Shown here piece by piece: positions 1 to 8,452 of a DNA stretch of 64,000 nucleotides. Numbering within the stretch: the first letter of the stretch is position 1; the number at the start of each line of letters is the position of its first letter. Under the pieces are notes generated by a model. That model saw nothing but the letters and a program-made list of their open reading frames with translations. It ran no database searches and was not told where the DNA came from. Origin of the DNA: Natronorubrum thiooxidans (GTDB lineage: Archaea > Halobacteriota > Halobacteria > Halobacteriales > Natrialbaceae); the NCBI RefSeq assembly GCF_900156475.1, contig NZ_FTNR01000001.1, positions 62,001 to 126,000 of the forward strand, written 5' to 3'. Made by a program: the position numbers and the translations under genes.

Positions 1-23
1 TCGTCGACGCCGCCGACGAGTAA
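1..23 (+). CDS. C-terminal tail of an upstream gene (possible)
   Basis: From base 3 the plus strand reads VDAADE and then a TAA stop at 21-23. The acidic ending and the hairpin just after it fit the 3' end of a haloarchaeal gene that begins outside the window. Only seven codons are visible, so neither the gene nor the frame can be confirmed. Confidence 0.3.
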
Positions 24-30
24 CGACGCC

Positions 31-56
31 ACTCGAGCGACCTGGGCCGCTCGAGT
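31..56. terminator. Hairpin after the upstream gene
   Basis: ACTCGAGCG (31-39) pairs perfectly with CGCTCGAGT (48-56) across an 8-base loop, eight bases after the putative stop at 23. No T-run follows, so termination is inferred from position only. Confidence 0.4.
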
Positions 57-143
57 CGACACCATGCAAACAGCGCCGACGCACCTTCTACGAGACCGAC
101 AGTCACAGTCGGTTTTATTAGTGTAACATGTGAACATGTCTGC

Positions 144-569
144 ATGCATCGTGTTTTAGTGCCCGTCGACACGAACGAGGACCGAGCGATCACACAGGCC
201 AGATACATCGCATCGCTGCCCGACGCAGCTGATTCGGTCGAAGCGTATCTGCTGTTTATCTTCACCGACGAAAGCGAGGACCTCCCGAAGGATTTCAAGC
301 AGTTCAAATCGGCGTCGCGGATCGGCTCCGTTCGCCGGGCGAAAGAACACCTCGAGGACAACGGTATCGACGTGACGGTCCTCGAGGGCAGCGGTGACGT
401 CGAGAAGGGCGACATCCTGACGCGGGCCGACGAGTACGACGTCGATTCGATCGTTCTCGGTGGGCGGAAACGCTCCCCGGTCGGAAAAGCGGTGTTCGGC
501 AGCGTCACCCAGTCCGTGATCTTGAACACTGACCTCCCGGTCGTCGTTACGGGCGGCAGCGGCGACTGA
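144..569 (+). CDS. Universal stress protein (UspA family)
   Basis: A 141-residue single-domain UspA protein of the HUP/adenine-nucleotide alpha-hydrolase-like fold. The N-terminus [10 protein letters not shown] is the usual first strand, and the C-terminal nucleotide loop G-x2-G-x9-G(S) lies around residues 106-120 ([16 protein letters not shown]), so ATP binding is likely. Proteins of this family are soluble and help cells cope with stress by mechanisms that are mostly unresolved. Box A (ggttttatta, 111-120) lies about 28 bases before the ATG, so the transcript is probably leaderless. It is one of three Usp genes in the window (also 3599 and 34314). Confidence 0.9.
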   Translation: MHRVLVPVDTNEDRAITQARYIASLPDAADSVEAYLLFIFTDESEDLPKDFKQFKSASRIGSVRRAKEHLEDNGIDVTVLEGSGDVEKGDILTRADEYDVDSIVLGGRKRSPVGKAVFGSVTQSVILNTDLPVVVTGGSGD

Positions 570-816
570 ATCGGCTCCCGAGCGGTTCTGAAGCGATTTC
601 TCCCCAGACGTAGCGTCGTGCGGGTACATGCCCAGACCGTTCTCTCGACCGCCACACCCCTTCGCCATCGTTCGCCGTTCGCTGTTTGATACTGTGCTCA
701 ATGATTGATGCGCCGCGCATTGTCACACGTTCGCTAACCGGTCGGTGCGATGATCGAGGCGTCGCCGCTGTCTAACGCCCTGTCGGCCGAGTTCGCACAC
801 CGTCGGGACTGTGCGT

Positions 817-2265
817 TCAGTGCCCGTCCTCGTCCAGGTTCACGGCGATGTTTTTCGTCTGAAGGTACGAATCGAGCGCCTCGAGGCCTTTCTCACGGCC
901 GATCCCGCTCTGTTTCATCCCGCCGAACGGTGTCTCGATTGAGCCGCCGAACCACTCGTTGACGTAGACGCCACCGGCGTCGATGTCGCGGGCCATCCCG
1001 AGCGCTTGTGCGACGTCTCGAGAGAACACGCCGCCGGTTAGCCCGAACTCGACGCCGTTGGCGATCTCGATCGCCTCCGCGCGGTCCGCGAACGGAATCA
1101 CCGCAAGCACCGGACCGAAGATCTCTTCCTGTGCAATCTGCATCTCCGGTTCGACGTCCGAAAAGACCGTCGGCGGGACGAAATGGCCATCTCCGTCGAG
1201 CGGTTCGCCGCCGGTCTCGAGCGTCGCCCCTTCCTCGAGGCCGGTCTCGATGTAGTCGACGACCGTCTCGAAGTGCTCGGCGTGATTGAGCGGCCCCATG
1301 TCCGGATCATCCGTGCCTGGACCGAGTTCGTACGACGCTGCGTGGTCGACGAGCAACTCGACGAACTCGTCGTAGATCGATTCGTGAACGAGTGCCCGGT
1401 CGGCCGCGGAGCAGATCTGGCCGGCGTTCGTAAAGATGCCCGTCGCGATCCAGAACGCCGCCTCGTCCAGATCCGCGTCGGGCATGACGATTGCCGGGTT
1501 CTTGCCGCCGAGTTCGAGCGTGACCGGGGTGATCGTCTCCGCCGCAGCTTTCATCACGGCCCTGCCCGTCGGCACGCTGCCGGTGAACGTGAGCTGGTCG
1601 ACGCCGTCGTGGGACGTCAGTGCGACACCGGGTTCTGTCCCGCCGGTGACGACGTTTACGACGCCGTCGGGAACGCCGGCATCCCGACAGAGCGCCGCCA
1701 GGTGAAGCGCCGACAGCGGCGTCGTCGGGGCCGGTTTCACCACGACCGTGTTACCGGCCGCCAGGGCGGGTGCAACCCCTCGAGCAGTGATGCTCAGCGG
1801 GAAGTTCCACGGAATGATCTGGCCGCTGACGCCGTAGGGTTCTCGAACGGTCATATCGAGCGTCTCGTCGCCGCGCGGGACGCTTTTGCCCTCGAGTTTG
1901 TCGGCTGCGCCGGCGTAGTACTCGAAGTACCGGACCGCGTCTTCCACGTCGCTTTGGGCCTGTGTCAGCGGTTTCCCCTGATCGCGGCTTTCGATTCGCG
2001 CGAGGTCGTCGGCGTTGGCTCGGATTTGTGTCGCGACGGTTTGCAAGATCTGTCCCCGTTCGACGGGTGTCTTTGAACGCCACGCCGACAACGCCTCGCG
2101 AGCCGCGTCGACCGCTCGATCAACATCGGCCGTGGTTGCTGTGGCGAACCGCGCGATAGGCTCACCGGTCGCGGGATCGTTCGTCACGAGAGCGTCGTCT
2201 GTCGATGCGGGTACCGATTCGCCGTCGATGTGGAGCTGATAGTGTCCGTTGAGATCCATGGTCAT
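817..2265 (-). CDS. NAD(P)-dependent aldehyde dehydrogenase
   Basis: A 482-residue member of the aldehyde dehydrogenase superfamily that oxidises an aldehyde to its carboxylate. IPWNFP (residues 151-156) and the cofactor-binding FTGS (227-230) are present. The general base is Glu251 in LELGGKNP and the nucleophile is Cys285 in GQICSA. The open frame extends to 2394, but the upstream residues are not family-like, so I take the MTMDLNG start at 2265 (2259 is also possible). A TATA-like element on this strand near 2372-2378 implies a 5' leader of roughly 80 bases. The substrate cannot be read from sequence; closest-looking subgroups are betaine-, succinate-semialdehyde- and vanillin-type enzymes. 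Confidence 0.93.
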   Translation of the reverse strand: MTMDLNGHYQLHIDGESVPASTDDALVTNDPATGEPIARFATATTADVDRAVDAAREALSAWRSKTPVERGQILQTVATQIRANADDLARIESRDQGKPLTQAQSDVEDAVRYFEYYAGAADKLEGKSVPRGDETLDMTVREPYGVSGQIIPWNFPLSITARGVAPALAAGNTVVVKPAPTTPLSALHLAALCRDAGVPDGVVNVVTGGTEPGVALTSHDGVDQLTFTGSVPTGRAVMKAAAETITPVTLELGGKNPAIVMPDADLDEAAFWIATGIFTNAGQICSAADRALVHESIYDEFVELLVDHAASYELGPGTDDPDMGPLNHAEHFETVVDYIETGLEEGATLETGGEPLDGDGHFVPPTVFSDVEPEMQIAQEEIFGPVLAVIPFADRAEAIEIANGVEFGLTGGVFSRDVAQALGMARDIDAGGVYVNEWFGGSIETPFGGMKQSGIGREKGLEALDSYLQTKNIAVNLDEDGH

Positions 2266-2621
2266 ACGTGCGCTGGCAGCGGCGCAGCGAAGGACGCTAG
2301 GTTTGCTCGCGACACCGCTGTAACCGGCCCAAGGGGATTGTTTCAGATAGAGATATTGGCTTTTTGACGACATATAAACCATCAGTGGTTTCACTTAATC
2401 AATATTGATCGATAATGAGTCCGGTGATGGTTACAAGCCGTCGCTAGATCGACACCCTACTCGATACTGTCGGCGTGACACACAGCGAATATCGGCCGCG
2501 ACCGTCCTCGGTGGTCGGATGCGAACCTGCGGCGGGCCGAGAAACGCAAGACACGTTCGACGCCGTTGATACTCGCTTCCGGTTTACGGGCCCTTATCCG
2601 GGAGGCGATAGATGTGAACGT
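2266..2621. other. Divergent intergenic region (aldehyde dehydrogenase / SDR)
   Basis: This spacer holds the promoters for two diverging genes. A minus-strand TATA (ggtttatat, about 2371-2379) serves the dehydrogenase, and cttatc near 2593-2598 lies about 27 bases before the SDR ATG. I see no further gene, although the frame of the SDR is open back to 2475. Confidence 0.6.
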
Positions 2622-3485
2622 ATGTCAGTCACACGACCGGATCTCTCCGGGCAGACGGCGTTTATTACCGGGACGACACGCGGCATCGGCAAATCGATCG
2701 CGCTCGCACTGGCCGAGCAGGGCTGTAACATCGTCTCGACCGGGAAGACCAGCGAGGAAGACGACGACTACGCGGACCGCGACCTCGAGGGATCGATCGA
2801 GCAGACGGCTCGCGAAGCCAGAGAGTGCGGTGTCGAGGCGTTGGCGCTCAAACTCGACGTTCGAGACGAAGCGGCGGTCGAAGCGGCAGTCGAGCGCGCC
2901 ATCGACGAGTTCGGCACGGTCAATATCGTCATCAACAACGCGAGCGCAATTCAACTCGCGACCGTCGAGGACCTGCCACCGAAGCGGTTCGATCTGCTGA
3001 CCGACGTCAACGTGCGGGGCACCTACCTCACCTCTCGAGCCTTCGCCGACCATCTGCGCGAGGTCGACAACGCGTGGCTGTTGACGAACGCGCCGCCAGT
3101 CGGGATCGACCGCTCGCCGGGGTCGGGACCGTACGCGTGGTCGAAACTCGGGATGACGTTCATTACGCTGTCGCTTGCGAGCGAACTCGGCGGCGACGAC
3201 GTCGGCTGTAACGCCTTTTGGCCCGTGACGGCGATCGATACGCGTGCAACGCGGTACTTTGGCATGGGAACCGAAGACGACTGGCGGACCCCCGAGATCG
3301 TCAGCGACACCGTCCTCGAGATCCTCAGTCACGACCCGGCCGAGTACACGGGCAACAGCGTCTATGACGAGGAACTCCTCCGTGAGGCCGGTGTCGACGA
3401 CTTTTCGAAGTACAACCTGACCGAAGGTGATCCGGAACCGACCTCCGCACAGCTGTTCGATCCTGACTACCGCCGCTCGGACTGA
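2622..3485 (+). CDS. Short-chain dehydrogenase/reductase (HSDL2-like)
   Basis: A 287-residue Rossmann-fold oxidoreductase of the classical SDR type. The cofactor motif TGTTRGIG is near residues 15-22, INNASA replaces the usual NNAG, and the YAWSK (YxxxK) pair is in place. The usual catalytic Ser strand reads LLTNAPP, so the Ser is not obvious. The long C-terminal tail with TEYTGNSV-type sequence resembles the HSDL2/citronellol-catabolism branch. The start at 2622 is preferred to 2475 because the Rossmann fold begins there, a GGAGG-like stretch precedes it, and a TATA-like box lies about 27 bases upstream. The substrate is unknown. Confidence 0.85.
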   Translation: MSVTRPDLSGQTAFITGTTRGIGKSIALALAEQGCNIVSTGKTSEEDDDYADRDLEGSIEQTAREARECGVEALALKLDVRDEAAVEAAVERAIDEFGTVNIVINNASAIQLATVEDLPPKRFDLLTDVNVRGTYLTSRAFADHLREVDNAWLLTNAPPVGIDRSPGSGPYAWSKLGMTFITLSLASELGGDDVGCNAFWPVTAIDTRATRYFGMGTEDDWRTPEIVSDTVLEILSHDPAEYTGNSVYDEELLREAGVDDFSKYNLTEGDPEPTSAQLFDPDYRRSD

Positions 3486-3598
3486 CTCGCGCCGCTTTTC
3501 GTACCCAGCTGAGCGTGGCGAGTCACGGATCGATTGCCAGTGGGGTAGAACCGCCGAAACGCCTATTGAACGGCGAGGAGATGTCGTAGACGATCGAT

Positions 3599-4045
3599 AT
3601 GTACGACCGGATACTCGTGCCGACGGACGGGAGCGATCCAGCAGCCGCCGCGATCGAGGAAGCAATCGAACTGGCCGCACAGAACGACGCCGAACTTCAC
3701 GCACTGTACGTCGTCGAACCGATCCCGCTTGGAGGCTTCTCGGCTGGCGCGGAACCGGCATCGGCCGAATGGGGCGACGTCGTCGAGGAACAGCGAGACG
3801 AGGGGACAGCCGCGACCGCCGACATCGCCGAGCAGGCACGCGACCACGGCCTCGAGGTCGTCGACGCGATCGAACACGGCAAGCCGAATGTCCAGATCCT
3901 CGAGTACGCCGACGAGCACGATATTGACGCGATCGTGATGGGCACGCACGGCCGATCGGGTGCGGACCGACTCGTCCTCGGCAGCGTCACGGAGAAGGTC
4001 GTCCGAAAGAGCGACGTCCCAGTCCTCACCGTCCGAATGGAGTAA
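3599..4045 (+). CDS. Universal stress protein (UspA family)
   Basis: A 148-residue UspA protein beginning MYDRILVPTDGS, with a complete nucleotide loop GTHGRSGADRLVLGSV near residues 118-133, so ATP binding is expected. The middle carries a Glu/Ala-rich insertion typical of haloarchaeal versions. Its last 20 bases overlap, tail to tail, the 3' end of the minus-strand spermidine-synthase-like gene (stop at 4026), so the two transcripts must be antisense to each other there. Confidence 0.92.
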   Translation: MYDRILVPTDGSDPAAAAIEEAIELAAQNDAELHALYVVEPIPLGGFSAGAEPASAEWGDVVEEQRDEGTAATADIAEQARDHGLEVVDAIEHGKPNVQILEYADEHDIDAIVMGTHGRSGADRLVLGSVTEKVVRKSDVPVLTVRME

Positions 4046-5687
4046 CGACGAGTGGCGGCCTGGACTCCGTCTGCTGTGTCGCCGCTATCGGTGGCTCGCC
4101 GCCTACCGACTGGGACGGCGACGGTGGCTCACTCGATCCGGAGCCGTCCTCGGTTTCTTCGATCACGTACCGCTGACCCAGCATGGGGTCGAGGAGGCTG
4201 TCGACTTCACCGCGGTCGTCCCGGAGGATCGGGGCGTCGCTGTCGTCGGAGGCGGGCATGTAGTTGCCGACTGCCTCCGACAGGTCGACGCTCAGGTTGC
4301 GCGCGTCGTTTCGCTCGGCGAGCTCGGCCTCGCTGAACCCGGTTTCATGGTTCGTCGCCACGATCTGAATGTTCTGGATGTCGTTCGACTCCGAGGTGCG
4401 GAAGCTGTAGGTATCGGGGAAGGCCTGGTCCATCGTTCGCTGTTGGGCGTGGTAGAACTCGGATGCAGGACCGTTCGGTGCGGCGATGACGTTCGCGTAG
4501 AACACCCCGTCGTCGGTCAGCCGATCGCTGACCAGATCCATGAATTCGACGGTCGTCAGGTGAAACGGCACCTGATCCTGCTTGTAGGCGTCGAGGATAA
4601 TGACGTCGTAGGTCTCGTCGGTGTTCTGGAGGAACTGCCGGCCGTCGTTCGTGTGGGCGGTCATCGTCTCGCTTTCCTCGAGGCCGAAGTAGTCTTCGGC
4701 GGCAGTCGTGACGCCGGGATCGATCTCGACGACGTCGACGGTGGCGTCGTAGTGGTCCTCGAAGTCCTGTGGGCCGACATAGCCGCCACCGCCGATGAAT
4801 AGTACGCGGTCGACGTCGTCGACATCCTCGGTCATGAGCATCGGCAGGTGAAAGTAGCGTGTGTACTCGAAGACGTGTCGGTCGGGCGCCTCGAGGTCGA
4901 TCGCGCTGTGGCGTGCCCCATCGAGGTACATTATTCGGGTATCGCCGTCGTCGATGATCTCGAGTTCCTGATAGGCGGTCTGGGTCTGGTAGACGACGTC
5001 GCCGCGGTGGTCGTACGTGATCGGGCCGGCACCGGTCGCGGCGACGAGCAACAGGACGATCGTGACGCTCGCGAGGAGTGGCTTCCGTGAGATCGACGGC
5101 AGCGTCAGGACGATGGCCGTGCCGACGAGGAGACCGCCAAAGAGGACGCCGATGGTGTCGATGCTCATCGCCGGGATGAGGACGAACGTGGTCGCGGCCG
5201 AGCCAAGGATGCTCCCGATCGTCCCGAGCGCGTAGACGTGGCCGGACGCTTCGCCAACGCCCGCTTTCTGTGAGAGTTCGGCGGCGTAGGGACTGATAAA
5301 GCCGAGCAGGTAGGTTGGCGGTCCGAACAGGATGATCGCCGACGGGAGCGCGGCGTACCGCGGCGGCAGCGCCAGCGTCGACGTCTGTATCAGCAGTAGA
5401 TCGCTCGCGTAGATCACGATCGCGACGTACAGCGCCGTCGCGAGCAACAGCCACGACATCTCCCGGTTCGTCGCCCCGCGTGCACGTTTGCCACCTTGCC
5501 AGTAGCCGAGGCTCAACGCGGCGAGAACGACCGTCAGAATGCCACCGACGGTATATATGTGGCTGCCGAACTGCGGGGCGATGATCCGCACCGCGAGAAT
5601 TTCCAGCCCCATACTGGTGACCCCGGAGACGAAGACCGCGAGTTCGGGCTTGGTCGGCCGGTAGGCCGCAGCAGTCCGCAGATCCAT
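4026..5687 (-). CDS. Membrane-bound spermidine-synthase-like protein
   Basis: A 553-residue fusion of a hydrophobic N-terminal half (about seven membrane segments up to residue ~225) and a cytosolic class I methyltransferase-like spermidine/spermine synthase domain. In the second half GGGGYVG, VEIDPG and ILDAYKQDQVPFHL match the nucleotide/aminopropyl-donor core. The same architecture is widespread in Bacteria and Archaea as 'fused MFS/spermidine synthase', and its substrate is generally unknown. The C-terminus is a low-complexity Ser/Pro/Glu tail. It is convergent with the Usp gene and overlaps it by 20 bases. Confidence 0.85.
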   Translation of the reverse strand: MDLRTAAAYRPTKPELAVFVSGVTSMGLEILAVRIIAPQFGSHIYTVGGILTVVLAALSLGYWQGGKRARGATNREMSWLLLATALYVAIVIYASDLLLIQTSTLALPPRYAALPSAIILFGPPTYLLGFISPYAAELSQKAGVGEASGHVYALGTIGSILGSAATTFVLIPAMSIDTIGVLFGGLLVGTAIVLTLPSISRKPLLASVTIVLLLVAATGAGPITYDHRGDVVYQTQTAYQELEIIDDGDTRIMYLDGARHSAIDLEAPDRHVFEYTRYFHLPMLMTEDVDDVDRVLFIGGGGYVGPQDFEDHYDATVDVVEIDPGVTTAAEDYFGLEESETMTAHTNDGRQFLQNTDETYDVIILDAYKQDQVPFHLTTVEFMDLVSDRLTDDGVFYANVIAAPNGPASEFYHAQQRTMDQAFPDTYSFRTSESNDIQNIQIVATNHETGFSEAELAERNDARNLSVDLSEAVGNYMPASDDSDAPILRDDRGEVDSLLDPMLGQRYVIEETEDGSGSSEPPSPSQSVGGEPPIAATQQTESRPPLVVTPFGR

Positions 5688-5790
5688 TGGCTAAACCCAG
5701 TTGATCCGCCCGTGAGTACTTGTCGGCTCGTTGCAGGGCCTCGAGTCCGGTCCGTCGCTTGTTACTCGAGACCGATTGCGGTGGTCGTCC

Positions 5791-6015
5791 TCACCGTCGC
5801 GTCATCACGGACGTCAGGACGAACAGCGCAACGGCCACGCCCGCGACGGTCGTTGTTTGGTACTCGAGGGCCCCGACGAGCGCGGCTCCCCGGACGATCA
5901 TCACGGCAAACAGCACCGAGAGGAGCGCGTTCAACACGGCCAGTACGCGCGGGTCGCCACGGGAGGACTCGAGGCCCTCCCGGAGGCCGTCGCGATCGGC
6001 GTCGGGATCTGCCAT
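5791..6015 (-). CDS. Small two-helix membrane protein
   Basis: A 74-residue protein. Residues ~1-25 are charged (MADPDADRDGLREG), followed by two hydrophobic helices at about 27-47 and 54-70 and an RR end. No family is recognised. It lies between the spermidine-synthase-like gene (same strand, promoter side) and a divergent SRPBCC gene. The amphipathic layout and haloarchaeal acidic head support a real gene rather than a chance frame. Confidence 0.6.
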   Translation of the reverse strand: MADPDADRDGLREGLESSRGDPRVLAVLNALLSVLFAVMIVRGAALVGALEYQTTTVAGVAVALFVLTSVMTRR

Positions 6016-6104
6016 GCGGAGAGACGGGGCCGTCGCTCACTTAGCCGTTTCCCTGTCGCCAGCGACTCGGCAGTCGCGGGCAGCGGCAGCCGGCGACACC
6101 GGCA

Positions 6105-6110
6105 TTTATG
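6105..6110 (+). promoter_or_regulatory. Box A that fixes the SRPBCC start
   Basis: tttatg is centred about 28 bases before the ATG at 6135, the spacing of a leaderless archaeal promoter. It argues against the in-frame ATG at 6108, which lies within this element. Confidence 0.6.
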
Positions 6111-6134
6111 TCAGTCGGCTCGAACGGAGTCGGT

Positions 6135-6542
6135 ATGCAGGAGGTCACGGTGTCTCGAGTCGTCGATGCGTCGCCCGTCGTCGTCTCGCGCTGGCTCGAG
6201 CCGGCGACGATCGTCGAGGCAGAGGGGAGCTTTACCGTCGAGACGATCGACGAGCGAGCCGACGCCACCATCGTCGTCGCCAGCGGCCCCGGGATGCACC
6301 TGCCGCTGCGCTTCGAGGAGCGCGACGACGGACTGTACTACACACAGGAGGGCGAACAGGGGCCGTTCGCCCACATGGAGACGTGGATTGACGTCGAGGA
6401 CGTGGCTGATGGCACACAAGTCACGTTCCGGTCGTCGGTCTCGCTTGCGGCCCCGCTGCCATTTGGCGACCGAATCGCCGCCTGGAAACGAAAGGGCGAA
6501 CTCACGCGCGCACTCGAGGCACTCGAGACGGAGTTCGCGTAA
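6135..6542 (+). CDS. SRPBCC-fold (START/polyketide-cyclase-like) protein
   Basis: A 135-residue protein with the alternating strand pattern of the SRPBCC ligand-binding fold. It has VTVSRVVDASPVVVSRWL at the start, central antiparallel strands, and a closing amphipathic helix (GELTRALEALETEF). Such proteins form a deep hydrophobic pocket, and the ligand is unknown. A start at 6108 would add nine residues, but the box A at 6105-6110 favours 6135. It diverges from the small membrane protein gene and converges on the CobW-type gene. Confidence 0.75.
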   Translation: MQEVTVSRVVDASPVVVSRWLEPATIVEAEGSFTVETIDERADATIVVASGPGMHLPLRFEERDDGLYYTQEGEQGPFAHMETWIDVEDVADGTQVTFRSSVSLAAPLPFGDRIAAWKRKGELTRALEALETEFA

Positions 6543-6565
6543 CGGAGTCGCTGTCCCCGGCTCCG

Positions 6566-7810
6566 TCAGGGTTCCCGGAGCACGACGTCCTCGTCGCCCT
6601 CGTTCGGAAACGGGTTCTCGAGGTCGCTCGCCTGCTCCCATTCGTCGTCCGTCACCAGACAGTCCTCGAGTCGTGCGTGCAACTGCTCGGCGTCGAGGTC
6701 GGTCCCGATGAAGACCAGCTCGGTCTGTCGGTCGCCGTGTTCGTCGTGCCACTCGAGGTCGGGTCGGTTGGAGCGATACAGCTCCTGTCTGACCTCGGGG
6801 AGCGCGGCGATCCATGGCCCCCTGACGGTCGCCCGAATCGAGGGGCCGGCCTGGGAGAGGTCGACTTTGACGTCCCGGCCGGCGATCCACGCGAGCCCCT
6901 TCGATCGGACGATACTCGAGGGAAGGTCCCGGAGGACGGTTGCGAGCCGTTCAGGGTGAAACGGCCGTCGCGCGCGGAACACGAGCGATTCGATGCCGTA
7001 GACCTCGTCGGGGTGGCGGTGGTCGTGGTGGTCATCGTGGCTCTGCCGGCTCTCCTCGCTTTGGTGATCGTGATGTGCATCGTCCGCGCGCTCGTCGGCC
7101 AGCGCGTGCTGCCAGCCGGCCAACTCGCCCATCCGGGCGGCATCGAACAGGTCGACGCCAAGAATTCGATCGGGATCGACCGCGCTGAATTCCGTTCGGA
7201 TCGTCTCGGCGTCGGGCTGGAGTGCGTTGACGAGTGCCTCCGCTTCCTCGAGCTCTGACTCGTCGCAGAGATCGGTCTTGTTGAGTAAGACGAGGTTTGC
7301 GACCTCGAGTTGCTCGATCAGCAGATCCGCGAGCGGGCGCGTCTCGTCGTCCGCTGTCTCGCCACGGCGTTCCGGCACGTCTTCGCCGGCGAACGTGTCG
7401 AGAAAGCGCCGCGTGTCGAGGACGGTCACGAGCGCGTCGATTTCGTAACTGGCCGCGACCCGCGAGGCGGTCGTAAACAGCCGTGCAACCGGTTCTGGCT
7501 CCGAGATTCCTGAGGATTCGACGAGCAGATGGTCGAACGCCCGCTCGCGGGCCAGTCGGACGACAGCCGTCTCGAGGTCGTCCTGGAGTTCACAGCAGAT
7601 ACAGCCGTTCGAGAGCTCGGTGACGCCGCCGGCGTCGAGGTCGGATCCCTCGGCGACAAGTTCGGCGTCGACGTTGACTGATCCCATATCGTTGACCAGC
7701 ACGGCGAGGTCGCGGTCGCCGGCGTTTTCCAGGAGGTGATTGAGCAGTGTCGTCTTGCCCGCCCCAAGACTACCCGAGAGGACAGTGACAGGGATCTCGT
7801 CGGAGTGCAT
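6566..7810 (-). CDS. CobW/ZNG1-type G3E GTPase, metal chaperone
   Basis: A 414-residue P-loop GTPase of the COG0523 group. It has Walker A GSLGAGKTT (residues 13-21), the metal-binding CxCC in NGCICCE (70-73), NKTD as the base-recognition motif and a C-terminal CobW_C domain. Between the domains is a His/Asp-rich stretch (HHDHQSEESRQSHDD and continuing), which is typical of zinc or cobalt chaperones. The family inserts metals into client enzymes in the cytosol. The frame is open to 7897, but family members start immediately before the first strand (MHSDEIPVTVL), so 7810 is chosen. Confidence 0.9.
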   Translation of the reverse strand: MHSDEIPVTVLSGSLGAGKTTLLNHLLENAGDRDLAVLVNDMGSVNVDAELVAEGSDLDAGGVTELSNGCICCELQDDLETAVVRLARERAFDHLLVESSGISEPEPVARLFTTASRVAASYEIDALVTVLDTRRFLDTFAGEDVPERRGETADDETRPLADLLIEQLEVANLVLLNKTDLCDESELEEAEALVNALQPDAETIRTEFSAVDPDRILGVDLFDAARMGELAGWQHALADERADDAHHDHQSEESRQSHDDHHDHRHPDEVYGIESLVFRARRPFHPERLATVLRDLPSSIVRSKGLAWIAGRDVKVDLSQAGPSIRATVRGPWIAALPEVRQELYRSNRPDLEWHDEHGDRQTELVFIGTDLDAEQLHARLEDCLVTDDEWEQASDLENPFPNEGDEDVVLREP

Positions 7811-8152
7811 ACCGTGCTGTTGTGACTCGAGGGGCAAGAAGCGTCGTATCATCTCCGTGCTGGTCGCAGAGTGGTGTGCTAAGCTAACCGATGGCATTAT
7901 ACTGGTTCAGTGGTGACTGGGCCTACGGGAGCACCGACACGGCAATAGACACACCACCAGCTCCCGTTTTCACGACACGTTGACGGTGCTGAGTCGTGAT
8001 GCCGTTCGCCCAGTGTGGCGACGGCTCTGATACGGGAACCGGAAGGCGACTCTTTGTTCGCGGTCGAGACTGGTAACTGTTCGGCAGACAGCCGTCTGAC
8101 GAGCGGCTCGGACGCGACATACTTTTGTCTCCGGGCCCGAGCATGACCGACG
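7811..8152. other. Divergent intergenic region (CobW / Get3-like operon)
   Basis: No convincing gene is seen here. A minus-strand TATA-like stretch (around 7895-7903, reading CAGTATAATG) could serve the CobW gene. acatacttttg (8114-8124) lies about 30 bases before the 8153 start. Confidence 0.5.
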
Positions 8153-8449
8153 ATGACACTCGCCGATCGGATCGAATCCTTCCGCGCCACGCTCGAGGAG
8201 TGGCTCCGCGGGCTCTATCACGGGATGTTTACCCATCCTGCCTACGAGAAGATCGAGGCCGAGGCCGAGGACACGGAGGACGCGTTTATGCTTGCGTGTT
8301 TCCCCGACGCGTTCGGTATTCCGAGCCCAGTCTCGTACTACACGGCCGAACTCCTGCCGTATCTCGAGGACGAGTACCAGTCCTGGGAGCGTCGGATGTG
8401 GGACCGCCAATCGGTCATCGAGCGCAAGGGTCACCAGTATCACTTCTAA
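8153..8449 (+). CDS. Conserved small protein paired with the Get3-like ATPase
   Basis: A 98-residue soluble protein with no recognised domain. It is rich in aromatic and acidic residues and reads as alpha-helical (ADRIESFRATLEEWLRGLYH at the start), with a C-terminal WERRMWDRQ helix. Its stop is three bases before the start of the ArsA/Get3-like ATPase, so the two are very likely one transcript and perhaps one complex. The start is supported by a TATA-like box about 30 bases upstream. Confidence 0.75.
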   Translation: MTLADRIESFRATLEEWLRGLYHGMFTHPAYEKIEAEAEDTEDAFMLACFPDAFGIPSPVSYYTAELLPYLEDEYQSWERRMWDRQSVIERKGHQYHF

Positions 8450-8452
8450 TCG

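Noticed and set aside
1183-2076. A long frame antisense to the aldehyde dehydrogenase
   Set aside because: GC-rich codon bias makes long antisense frames common; the sequence is Arg/Val/Asp-rich with no domain.
2625-3839. A 404-residue minus-strand frame over the SDR and Usp genes
   Set aside because: It covers two convincing plus-strand genes and has no recognisable domain; it is a compositional shadow.
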